From assembly GCF_018417475.1 (NCBI RefSeq), contig NZ_CP054857.1, positions 1 through 64,000 on the forward strand: DNA of 64,000 nucleotides, given 5' to 3'. The notes beneath the pieces are model-generated. The model was not told the origin of the DNA. It did not search any database and saw only the letters and a list, made by a program, of their open reading frames with translations. The position numbers and the translations under genes are program-made. This document shows positions 55,688-63,545 of this stretch, one piece after another (the stretch's first letter is position 1; each line of letters begins with the position of its first letter). Source of the stretch: Novosphingobium decolorationis (lineage in GTDB: Bacteria > Pseudomonadota > Alphaproteobacteria > Sphingomonadales > Sphingomonadaceae).

Positions 55688-57655
55688 CTAATTCGAACCA
55701 AGGGTCACTGAGCCGGAACCCGAGCGGGATCGGTCGCGCCCGTTCCAGGCGAACCCGACCGCAATGGCGACCGCCATCAGGAGTTGCGCCAGCACCGATT
55801 GCCAAGTGGGAAACACGCCGAGCATCGACAGCCGTGGCACGTCCGCGAGCGGTGCGATGTTGATAAGGCCGGCTTCCTGGAGCGCGGCGACGCCTTTACC
55901 CGCCAGCACGACGGTCAGGACCGCCATGAGCCAGGAGCTATAGCGGAAGAACTGCGCGATCGGCAGCTTGCGACTGTAGCGAAGCATGGCCCAAGCGATC
56001 AGGCTGAGCAGTCCAATCGCCGACCCGGCCCCCGCGAGAAGCATCCCGTTGTCACCTTGCGCCGAAAGCGCGGCATAGAACAGGATCGTCTCGAAGACCT
56101 CGCGATAAACTACGACGAACGCCAGCCCGAACAGGAACCAGCCCGACCCGCCCGAGAGCGCCCGCGACATCTTCTCGCGAATATAGCGCTGCCACTGATC
56201 GGCCTGCGCCTTGCCGTGCATCCAAATCCCGACCGAGAGCAGCACGACCGCGGCGAACAGCGAGCCAAACCCTTCCGTCAGCTCCCGGCTCGCACCGCTG
56301 ATCCCGATCGCATAGGTGGCGACCGCCCAGGTGATCCCGCCCGCGATGATCGCGCTGACCCAGCCGCCATGCACGTACCGCAGCGCCTCGCCGCGCTCGG
56401 CTTTACGCAGGAACGCGATCATGGCGACAACGATGAGCAGGGCTTCGAGCCCTTCACGCAGCAGGATCGTGAACGCGCCCAGGAACGTGGACGCTTCGGT
56501 GGCGGCATCAGGCGCGAGCGCCGCTTCCGCATCGTCGAAAAGGCCGCCCAGTACTGCGACCTTCTCCGCGAGATCATCGGGCGACGCGCCCCGGTCGATC
56601 GAGGCGCGGAACTCCCCCATCGCGCCCTCGATTCGACCCATCAGCGTCGCGTCGCGCGCGGTGAGTGTTGGCTCGATCGGCTCGAACCCATCGAGATAGG
56701 CCGACAGCGCCAGCTCTTTCGCCATGCGCGCATCGCCGCGCCGCGCAGCCGCCACGCTTTCGGCGAGTTTGGCGCGGGCGACCGCGAGCGAGCCGGGAGC
56801 CTGTTGTATCACCTGTTCGGGATGACGACGCAGGAACGCGAGCACTGGGTCAGCCTTGGCGTCGCCGATCGCCGCGCCGAGCGCGGCCGGGGTGAGCGCG
56901 ACCAGGGTTTTCAGGTCCGGAATGCGCCGGCGAAGGGTCGGGTCGGATTTCCAAAGCCGCTCGCCTTCGCGCGCCTGCGCATCCGTGAAGGCGAAGCTCC
57001 CGGCTCGGAATGCTAACGCCCAGCGCTGATCGTTGGGCAGATCGGCGAAGCTCTGCATCGCGGTCCCGTCGATGCCTTGCGTCACCACCTGATAGAGCGC
57101 GAACACGCTGCGCTGGCGCGCGCGCTCGGCATCGGTGAAAGCAATCGGGGGCGTAGCGAGCTTGGCGGCGTCAGGGCCACGGCCGTTGCCCGTCATCCCG
57201 TGGCAGGACGCGCAGGATTGTCGGAACAGGGCATCGCTGGAGACGAGGTTCGGAGCCTTATCGGGCGCGAGCGGCACCGGGTAGGCGCGCAACAGATCGG
57301 CCGCGAGCCCGTGCGCCAATGTTGCCACCTGTTCAGTCGGTCCCTTTTCCGCGATCACCGCCTGGAGGTTGGCAGCCCGCTGGATGAGGGCTTGACGCTC
57401 CGGCTTCGCCGGCAGGCCCTGAAACCGTGTCGAGACCGACGCGGCGAACTCCGTCATCTCGGCATATTCCGACGTGCTCTTGATCCGACCGTTGGCGACC
57501 GCGCCGCCATAATCGACGGCCATATAGTCGAGCAGCCGCCATGCGGTTTGCACGTCGCCGGGTTCGGCGATTGCCGCAGCAGGGATCAGCAGCGCCGCGA
57601 GCGCGGAGAGCAGCCGCAACGAGAGCATTGCCCGGATCAACGCGAGCAGACGCAC
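55688..57655 (-). CDS. FTR1-family iron permease fused to an N-terminal cytochrome c domain
   Basis: 655 residues. Signal peptide, helical region, a cytochrome c heme site CASCHG near residue 150, then a long linker and seven helices with REGLEALLIVVAMI (FTR1 REGLE iron site) and REVFETILFYAAL. Family members import iron after periplasmic oxidation. GTG start 57655 overlaps the CDF stop (TAGTG) and has GGAGAG upstream. An iron importer in a Zn/Co-type efflux operon may compensate for iron displacement; inference. Confidence 0.88.
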   Translation of the reverse strand: MRLLALIRAMLSLRLLSALAALLIPAAAIAEPGDVQTAWRLLDYMAVDYGGAVANGRIKSTSEYAEMTEFAASVSTRFQGLPAKPERQALIQRAANLQAVIAEKGPTEQVATLAHGLAADLLRAYPVPLAPDKAPNLVSSDALFRQSCASCHGMTGNGRGPDAAKLATPPIAFTDAERARQRSVFALYQVVTQGIDGTAMQSFADLPNDQRWALAFRAGSFAFTDAQAREGERLWKSDPTLRRRIPDLKTLVALTPAALGAAIGDAKADPVLAFLRRHPEQVIQQAPGSLAVARAKLAESVAAARRGDARMAKELALSAYLDGFEPIEPTLTARDATLMGRIEGAMGEFRASIDRGASPDDLAEKVAVLGGLFDDAEAALAPDAATEASTFLGAFTILLREGLEALLIVVAMIAFLRKAERGEALRYVHGGWVSAIIAGGITWAVATYAIGISGASRELTEGFGSLFAAVVLLSVGIWMHGKAQADQWQRYIREKMSRALSGGSGWFLFGLAFVVVYREVFETILFYAALSAQGDNGMLLAGAGSAIGLLSLIAWAMLRYSRKLPIAQFFRYSSWLMAVLTVVLAGKGVAALQEAGLINIAPLADVPRLSMLGVFPTWQSVLAQLLMAVAIAVGFAWNGRDRSRSGSGSVTLGSN

Positions 57656-58281
57656 TACCGCTCTCCCAATTCGCGCCGAGCGCCAGTGACGATTTCATAA
57701 GCGGAGTGGAGGAACAGGAGGGCGATGAGGCCGGCGACGGCGAGGTCCGGCCAGGCGCTTCCTGTCCACGCCACCAGACCGGCCGCGGCGATCACCGCCA
57801 CGTTGGCGAGCGCGTCGTTGCGGCTGAACAGCCAGATCGCGCGAACATTGGCGTCCCCTTCCCGGAAACGCGCAAGCACCAAGGCGGACACGACATTGAT
57901 CGCGAGCGCGACAACGCCGATTGTGCCCATCAGTTCGGCATCGGGCGCGGTTGCGTTCAGGGCGCGCCAAATCGCGAAACCGATTACGCCCACGCCAAGC
58001 GCACCGAGAAACAACCCCTGCGTCAGCGCGACCTTTGCCCTCGCCCGTGCGGACCAGGCAAGCGCGAGAAGACCGATAAGGCTGATCGACCCGTCCCCGA
58101 GAAAATCGAGGGAATCCGCTTTCAGCGCTTGGCTATCGGCGATGAACCCGCCGAACAGCTCGGCGACTCCGAAGCCGAGGTTGAGCACCACGACGGTCAG
58201 CAGCGCACGGCGATAGGCCGGATCGGTTTGCGCGCGCGCGGGCTCCCCGTGGCACCCGCAGCTTTCGGTAGAAGCATTCAT
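57655..58281 (-). CDS. cation diffusion facilitator family exporter (first gene of the metal operon)
   Basis: 208 residues, six helices, no C-terminal domain. Metal-site residues are in KADSLDFLGDGSISLIGL and FSRNDALANVAVIAA. The N-terminus carries SCGCHG, a possible metal handle. ATG 58281; the ORF extension beyond it runs through the promoter and merR. First of thirteen same-strand genes, just downstream of a MerR-type promoter. Confidence 0.88.
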   Translation of the reverse strand: MNASTESCGCHGEPARAQTDPAYRRALLTVVVLNLGFGVAELFGGFIADSQALKADSLDFLGDGSISLIGLLALAWSARARAKVALTQGLFLGALGVGVIGFAIWRALNATAPDAELMGTIGVVALAINVVSALVLARFREGDANVRAIWLFSRNDALANVAVIAAAGLVAWTGSAWPDLAVAGLIALLFLHSAYEIVTGARRELGER

Positions 58282-58288
58282 GCGGCCT

Positions 58289-58319
58289 TCCTTACCACCT
58301 CCAGTCGCTGTAGAAGCAA
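58289..58319 (-). promoter_or_regulatory. MerR-type promoter of the CDF-FTR1-czc operon, 19-bp spacer
   Basis: Minus-strand -35 TTGCTT (58314-58319) and -10 TAAGGA (58289-58294) separated by 19 bp. The spacer has the dyad CTCCAG-N3-CTGTAG (58299-58313) directly beside the -35. The metal-type merR gene starts 38 nt away on the other strand. Confidence 0.8.
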
Positions 58320-58356
58320 GCGAAATGTGCGACACGTTCGCATAAGCAAGGATGGC

Positions 58357-58776
58357 ATGATGAAGCCGGTGATGATTGGGCAGCTCGCCAGCGAGACCTC
58401 GACGAAGGTGACGACGATCCGCTTTTATGAGTCGATCGGGTTGCTCCGATCCGCCCCTCGCACGGCGTCGGGTCGCAGAACCTACGATGCCAGTGACATT
58501 GAGCGTTTGCACTTCATCCGCAACGGTCGCCGGCTTGGCTTCTCCGTCGACGAGATCCGTTCGTTGATGGGGCTGGCGCAGAACCCGGACCAGGATTGTG
58601 GTGCCGCCTCAGCTATCGCTGCTCAGCACCTCAAGGATGTGGAGGAGAGACTGGCGCAACTCGCGGTGTTGCGGGATGAGTTGGCAATGCTCAGCCAGAG
58701 CTGCACCAAGGCGCGCATGGCCGATTGTCGGATCATGAAGGCGATCGGCAAAGGCCACCCTCAAGCCGATCAATAA
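58357..58776 (+). CDS. MerR-family divalent-metal regulator (ZntR/CadR/PbrR-like)
   Basis: 139 residues. Helix-turn-helix ETSTKVTTIRFYESIGLL, wing ASGRRTYDASDIERL, then C81 in DQDCGAAS and a C-terminal CTKARMADC (C-x7-C). A cysteine near position 79-81 separates divalent Zn/Cd/Pb sensors from Cu(I) CueR proteins, which have serine there. Start ATG 58357 or 58360 with AAGGA upstream. Divergent from the efflux operon and convergent, by 7 nt overlap, with the retropepsin-like gene. Confidence 0.88.
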   Translation: MMKPVMIGQLASETSTKVTTIRFYESIGLLRSAPRTASGRRTYDASDIERLHFIRNGRRLGFSVDEIRSLMGLAQNPDQDCGAASAIAAQHLKDVEERLAQLAVLRDELAMLSQSCTKARMADCRIMKAIGKGHPQADQ

Positions 58777-59972
58777 TAATCGGCCAGCCTGAGCTCGCGC
58801 ACATCACCCGAGGCCATCGTCAGCTTTACGAGGGTGCCAGCAGGCCGGGAGCGCACTTGCCAGAGCTCCCCACGCGTATAGTTCGCATCGATCGAATGGC
58901 CGTTCACCGCCACGATCCGGTCGCCGACCGCCCAGCCAGCCTTTTCCGCGGGACTGTTCGCCGCCACATGAACAACGGTGAGCGCCGTTGGTGAGGCTGC
59001 GAGGCCAAGGCCGCTACGGTCCTTCAGCATCGGCAGGCGACGACGAGGACCGAGTGGCCGGAGCCACACGAATCCGGCGGTCACGTCGAACACCACGTCG
59101 AATTGAGCGATCAGCGGTAGGCCGACATTGCCAACCGTGCTGGTGGAGAGCCAAGCTCTCATCCCGAGTGTGGGGACGTTCGAGACGCCAAGCCCTTCGA
59201 TGTTGATGTTCTGGATCGTGAAAGCATCGTTGATACGCACACCATCGACGCCGCCGATCGCCGCGGTCGAGACGAGCTTCCCGTTCAACAGCCCTTGATC
59301 GCGGGCATAGGCCGACGAGAGCATCAGCGCGGCCGAGCTGCCAAGATCGATCATCAAGGGCACGGGAGGCAAACCCGAGACGGAAGCTCGAATGAACAGC
59401 TCCTGCTTGGCACCGCGCCCGAGCGCGACAGCGCGCCAGTCGGGACCGGCGAGAAACGTGCCTGACTTGACGACCGCCATACGCCTTTTCGCGAAATCGA
59501 GCGCGATGCAGCTACCCGTGAACATATCGGCACCGAGGAGGATATCGATCGGTCGTCCGAAGGCCGCCGACACTGAACTCAGATCACCAACGACGGCAAA
59601 GGGTAAGCGACGGGTTTCGCGGGCGAGCTGTACGTCGATGTCGCGGACCAGCAGCACCGGGGCCTTGGCGCTCAGCCCGCTAATCATGCGCCGCTCACCA
59701 TCGTTCAAGCCGAGCTTCGCCGCGAGCGCCGTGCTCATGATCGACGCGCCGCTGCCACTGTCGAGCACCGCCCGCACCGGCACTCCGCGCACTTGTGCCG
59801 AAACAAGGAGGGTATCACCCGTGCCGACTTCCAGCGGCTCCCATTCGAGGTGAGCCGCACCGAAGTTCCACGAGCCCGCAGACCGGGAAGTCTGTCGCGC
59901 GAGCGTTGGAGAACCGAGCACCAAGCCGGTTCCACAGGCCACCAGCCGCGCCACTAATGAGCGTCGAGACAT
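58770..59972 (-). CDS. retropepsin-like aspartic protease with C-terminal PDZ domain
   Basis: 400 residues. A signal-like N-terminus (MSRRSLVARLVACGTGLVLG) precedes two aspartic-protease lobes with VRAVLDSGSGASIM (D71) and LMIDLGSSAALML, both in the D-S/L-G pattern of retropepsin-type enzymes. A PDZ domain from about 310 (AEKAGWAVGDRIVAVNG) follows. The periplasmic substrate is unknown. Expression probably starts at the MerR-type promoter 60040-60070, so it may be metal-induced. Start ATG 59972 preferred over 60059. Confidence 0.82.
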   Translation of the reverse strand: MSRRSLVARLVACGTGLVLGSPTLARQTSRSAGSWNFGAAHLEWEPLEVGTGDTLLVSAQVRGVPVRAVLDSGSGASIMSTALAAKLGLNDGERRMISGLSAKAPVLLVRDIDVQLARETRRLPFAVVGDLSSVSAAFGRPIDILLGADMFTGSCIALDFAKRRMAVVKSGTFLAGPDWRAVALGRGAKQELFIRASVSGLPPVPLMIDLGSSAALMLSSAYARDQGLLNGKLVSTAAIGGVDGVRINDAFTIQNINIEGLGVSNVPTLGMRAWLSTSTVGNVGLPLIAQFDVVFDVTAGFVWLRPLGPRRRLPMLKDRSGLGLAASPTALTVVHVAANSPAEKAGWAVGDRIVAVNGHSIDANYTRGELWQVRSRPAGTLVKLTMASGDVRELRLADYY

Positions 59973-60039
59973 ACCGATTGCTTCAACACGGGCCGTCAAA
60001 AAGCCACCTCCAGCCCCCCGTCCGCAGGAGAGCAAATTG

Positions 60040-60070
60040 CGGTTACATGCTCCAGCCACTGGAGGAGCAA
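60040..60070 (-). promoter_or_regulatory. MerR-type promoter of the retropepsin-PDZ gene, 19-bp spacer
   Basis: Minus-strand -35 TTGCTC (60065-60070) and -10 TAACCG (60040-60045) with 19 bp between and a perfect dyad CTCCAG-N3-CTGGAG (60050-60064) beside the -35. This is the register of the other two MerR promoters here. Lies about 70 nt before the gene start. Confidence 0.65.
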
Positions 60071-60203
60071 GTGCTTTTGGTGCGCCCGAAAATCCTCAGA
60101 AGCGCTTGGAGAACTTTAGATGAAGGATGGTGCAGACCGCTTAGATGCCTTCCCGATAACGAACGGTTCCGGGGGACGCTGGGCCGATCGGGACCGCGAA
60201 CGG

Positions 60204-60250
60204 TGTAAACGCTCGCGCTAAATGGCGGCATTCTGATCGCGCTATTTGTC
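60204..60250 (+). repeat. left 47-bp terminal inverted repeat of the TniAB-resolvase transposon
   Basis: Starts TGTAAACGCTCG and ends GCGCTATTTGTC. It matches the inverted right end except A in place of G at position 27. The resolvase stop lies just inside. Confidence 0.92.
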
Positions 60251-60261
60251 GGCGAGCGTCG

Positions 60262-60834
60262 CTACGCGGCTACCGGCTTGGTCTCGGCCGATCGCACATA
60301 GGCGTAGAGTTTTGGCTTGGAGATGCCGAGCATCGAGCAAATCTTGGCGATCGGCATCGTGTTCTCGTGGTAGAGCCTGACGGGCAGGTCGCGCTTGTCC
60401 TTGCCGAGTGCGGCCGGCCGGCCACCCTTCTTGCCGCGAGCGCGGGCTGCGGTGAGACCGGCCTGGGTCCGCTCGCGGATCAGGTTGCGCTCGAACTCCG
60501 CCAATGCCCCGAACAGGTGGAAGGTAAGCTTGCCCGACGTGGTGGTCGTGTCGATCGCCTCGTGCAGGCTCAGCAGCCCGACCTTTTCCTCGTCGAGGTA
60601 GGTCATCCATCCGATCAGATCACGGAGCGAGCGGCCGAGCCTGTCGAGGCGCCAGACCACCAGTGTGTCGCCGGCGCGAAGCAGCTCCTTCACCTTTTCC
60701 AATCCAGGGCGAGCGGCAGTCGCCCCGGAGGCCTTGTCGGTGATGACCTTCTCGCAGCCGGCAGCCTTCAGCGCATCACGCTGGAGGTCCAGGTTCTGCT
60801 CGGCGGTCGATACGCGGGCGTAACCGATTTTCAT
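60262..60834 (-). CDS. serine resolvase of the TniAB transposon
   Basis: 190-residue resolvase/invertase. Catalytic serine in IGYARVSTAEQN, WRLDRLGRSLRDLI, the helix FGALAEFERNLIRERTQAGL, and a C-terminal helix-turn-helix IAKICSMLGISKPKLYAYV. It should resolve cointegrates; the likely site is the 190 bp between it and tniA, which holds a GC-rich palindrome near 60855. Comparable to TniR of Tn402-type elements, though here divergent from tniA. Confidence 0.93.
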   Translation of the reverse strand: MKIGYARVSTAEQNLDLQRDALKAAGCEKVITDKASGATAARPGLEKVKELLRAGDTLVVWRLDRLGRSLRDLIGWMTYLDEEKVGLLSLHEAIDTTTTSGKLTFHLFGALAEFERNLIRERTQAGLTAARARGKKGGRPAALGKDKRDLPVRLYHENTMPIAKICSMLGISKPKLYAYVRSAETKPVAA

Positions 60835-61025
60835 GCGTAGGGCCGGTGGCGCCCCGATCGGGCGCGGTTTGGGAAGAAAGTCGTCATCGGCAGGTCTATG
60901 TTGCCCTAGTTTTCTTTACCGGGTAGATTTACGTCGAACAGGCCGGTTTGGCAACGCGAGCGGACTCGCATGGCGATGGGCAGGCAAATCTCCGTTTTCC
61001 TTACCTGCGACACGGACCGTCGGCG

Positions 61026-62426
61026 GTGACGCATCCGGCGCTTGTCCCGCCGCTGGCGATCGAGCGCTACCGCGTCCTTGAACCGCACCTCGCCGATGGC
61101 ATCCCGCTCGCGGACCTCGCCCGCACCGGCACGCTGAGCGAGCGGACGTTGCAGCGCTGGCTCGGGCGCTACCGTGCCGAAGGACTTGCCGGTCTCGCGC
61201 GTCTGCCGCGCAACGATCGGGGCAGGCTGCACCTGCCGGAACATCTGGTCGAACTGACCCGCACTCTCGCCACCAAGCGCCCGCGACCCCCGGTCGCCGC
61301 CATTCACCGAAAGGTGCAGGAACTCGCCATCGCGCATGGACACCGAACCCCCAGCTATGCGGCCGTCGCGCGTGTCGTCAGGGCGATACCGGCAAGCCAG
61401 ATCGCCGCAGCCTCCGATCCGGCCGTCTACCGCGACCAGCACGAGCTAGTGCATCGGCGCGAAGCCGCGACCTCGAACGAGATGTGGCAGGCCGATCATA
61501 CCGTTCTCGACATTCTCGTGCTCGATGATGCCGGAACCCCGGTGCGTCCTTGGCTGACCGTCATCGTTGACGATCACAGCCGAGCCATCGCCGGTTACTT
61601 CCTCAGCCTCGATGCCCCCAGTGCCCTCAACACGGCGCTCGCCTTGCGGCAGGCGATCTGGCGCAAGCCCAATCCCGAATGGATCGTCAGCGGCATTCCC
61701 GAACAGCTTTACGTCGACAACGGCTCGGATTTCATCTCCGAGCATATCGAGCAGGCGTGCATCGCCCTCAAAATCCGCCTCATCCATTCGCTGCCGGGGC
61801 GTCCTCGCGGGCGCGGCAAGATCGAGCGGCTGTTCCGCACCATCAACGACATGTTCCTGCCCGACCTGCCCGGCCACCTGATCGCGGGCAAGCCGCTGTC
61901 GGCGCCAGTGCTCACGCTCGACGAGCTGCGCGCCCGCTTCGAGGCGTTCGTGTGCGGCGTCTATCATCGTCGCCCGCATGGCAGCACCGGCGAACCGCCG
62001 ATCACGCGCTGGCAGAAGGGCGGGTTCCTGCCCGCAATGCCCGACAGCCTTGAACAGCTCGACATGCTGCTCGTGCACGTGCCCAAGCCCCGTAAAGTGC
62101 TGCGCGACGGCATCCGTCTGATGGGCAGGCGCTATGTCGAACCCACGCTCGCGGCCTTCGTCGGCGAGCAGGTCGAGGCGGTCTATGACCCCCGCGACCT
62201 GACCGAGATCCACGTCTACCACCAGGGCCGGTTCGTCTGCCGTGCGCTCAGCTCCGAGCACGCTGGGCACCCGTCGTTGCGCGCGATCCAGCGCGCCCGG
62301 CGCGGCGCGAAGGAGCGCGACAAGCAGGTGCCTGCCCCCACGGAGACCTTCGATGGCGACCAAGAGGATACGGCTTTCCGGCCCACCACCTACCGAGGGC
62401 TCCGGCTCTACGCCGCTGACGATTGA
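61026..62426 (+). CDS. TniA-like DDE transposase (Mu/IS481-type integrase core)
   Basis: 466 residues from GTG 61026 (MTHPALVPPLAIERY); a TTG at 60948 would extend it. N-terminal helix-turn-helix (LADLARTGTLSERTLQRWLGRY), a second DNA-binding segment, and the DDE core: QADHTVLDILVLDD, YVDNGSDFISEH, and RGRGKIERLFRTIND. The C-terminal Mu-type beta domain includes YDPRDLTEIHVYHQGRFV. Works with the overlapping TniB-like ATPase. Confidence 0.9.
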   Translation: MTHPALVPPLAIERYRVLEPHLADGIPLADLARTGTLSERTLQRWLGRYRAEGLAGLARLPRNDRGRLHLPEHLVELTRTLATKRPRPPVAAIHRKVQELAIAHGHRTPSYAAVARVVRAIPASQIAAASDPAVYRDQHELVHRREAATSNEMWQADHTVLDILVLDDAGTPVRPWLTVIVDDHSRAIAGYFLSLDAPSALNTALALRQAIWRKPNPEWIVSGIPEQLYVDNGSDFISEHIEQACIALKIRLIHSLPGRPRGRGKIERLFRTINDMFLPDLPGHLIAGKPLSAPVLTLDELRARFEAFVCGVYHRRPHGSTGEPPITRWQKGGFLPAMPDSLEQLDMLLVHVPKPRKVLRDGIRLMGRRYVEPTLAAFVGEQVEAVYDPRDLTEIHVYHQGRFVCRALSSEHAGHPSLRAIQRARRGAKERDKQVPAPTETFDGDQEDTAFRPTTYRGLRLYAADD

Positions 62427-63231
62427 GTTCCTGGTCGAGCAGCCGTTCCTGGCGACCCGCGAACATGCCCGGTTCGTCGAGTTTGCCGAAGCCTGCGCGC
62501 ACTACCGCTATATCGGCGTGTGTCATGGCCGGCCGGGCGTCGGAAAGACGCGATCGGCGCGCGAGTTTTCCAGCTTCCCCGACCTGGGGGAATATGCCGC
62601 GCTCCGTCCCATTGCCGCGCTCCTTGGCGAAAAGGTCGCTCGCTGCCGCGCCGTCTTCTACACCGTGTCGGTCAGCAACACGCCCAAGACGATCGACGCG
62701 GTGTTGGGCCTCAACCTCATTAAGCTGGGCTATGCCCGGCTGACGGTCGCGGGCGGCTCGCAGGACGAAATCACCCATGACGCCGCCCGCATCGCCTGCC
62801 CCCTCGTCATCGTCGACGAGGCCGACCGCCTGACCATAAAGTCGCTCGAACATCTCCGCGACATGGCCGATCGCCACGGCTTCGGGCTGATCCTGATGGG
62901 TATGCCGGGCTTGGAGAAGCGCCTCGCCCGCTATGCCCAGCTCTACTCGCGGATCGGCTTCGTCCACGAGTTCAAACCGCTTACCGAGACCGAAATGCGG
63001 CTGCTGCTCGCGACCCACGCCGGCGATTTCGGGATCAGCTTCGACCCGGCCCAACTCGACGCGATCGAAGCGCAGGCAGCCGTGATCCGCATCACGCGCG
63101 GCAACTTCCGGCTCATGGAGCGCCTGTTCGCGCAGATGCGGCGGATCATGACCCTCAACCGCGTCGAGGAGGTCACCGCTGACATCGTTCAGGCCGCGCG
63201 CGATTGCCTCGTCATCGGACCCGGCAACTGA
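62353..63231 (+). CDS. TniB-like AAA+ ATPase
   Basis: 292 residues. Walker A GRPGVGKTRSAREF, Walker B CPLVIVDEADRLTIKSLEHL, then GLILMGMPGLEKRLARYAQLYSRIGF, typical of TniB/TnsC-type transposition regulators. ATG 62353 overlaps tniA by 74 nt in another frame, and its stop lies inside the right terminal repeat. Probably selects targets for the TniA-like enzyme without a TniQ partner. Confidence 0.92.
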   Translation: MATKRIRLSGPPPTEGSGSTPLTIEFLVEQPFLATREHARFVEFAEACAHYRYIGVCHGRPGVGKTRSAREFSSFPDLGEYAALRPIAALLGEKVARCRAVFYTVSVSNTPKTIDAVLGLNLIKLGYARLTVAGGSQDEITHDAARIACPLVIVDEADRLTIKSLEHLRDMADRHGFGLILMGMPGLEKRLARYAQLYSRIGFVHEFKPLTETEMRLLLATHAGDFGISFDPAQLDAIEAQAAVIRITRGNFRLMERLFAQMRRIMTLNRVEEVTADIVQAARDCLVIGPGN

Positions 63232-63276
63232 CAAATAGCGCGATCAGAACGCCGCCATTTAGCGCGAGCGTTTACA
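63230..63276 (-). repeat. right 47-bp terminal inverted repeat of the TniAB-resolvase transposon
   Basis: Inverted copy of the left end with one mismatch; overlaps the last codon of the TniB-like gene by two bases. Confidence 0.92.
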
Positions 63277-63545
63277 CAGGATAAGATCCATACCGTTTCC
63301 GGAACCACTTTCTTGTTTCCTCTTCGAAATTGGACTGTGCTGATGAGTTTGAGCGATGGTGGCTTCGCTCATACACTACGCGCTACCAGGCCCCTGCCCG
63401 TTTCTTAGGCTTAACGTTGTAGCTCAAGACCCCGGGGGCTCAGCCTCCCTTCTCCGGTTCTTGCCGCTGCGCAAATCCCTCGATCTACCTGCCGCCGTCG
63501 TGTGGTCGCACGGCATCATCCAAAGACCTATTTAGGCCGTCATGA

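Larger units (their letters stand above)
60204..63276. mobile_element. compact TniAB-resolvase transposon with 47-bp inverted ends
   Basis: 3073 bp between inverted repeats at 60204-60250 and 63230-63276 that begin TGTAAACGCTCGCGCTAAAT and differ at one of 47 positions. Contents: a serine resolvase (minus) and overlapping TniA-like and TniB-like genes (plus). No tniQ and no passenger gene. TG...CA outer ends fit DDE elements of the Tn7/Mu/Tn402 type. Flanks AACGG and CAGGA are not a 5-bp duplication. Confidence 0.88.

Noticed and set aside
55784..57016. 410-codon plus-strand ORF
   Set aside because: Antisense of the cytochrome c-FTR1 gene, without domain or ribosome site.
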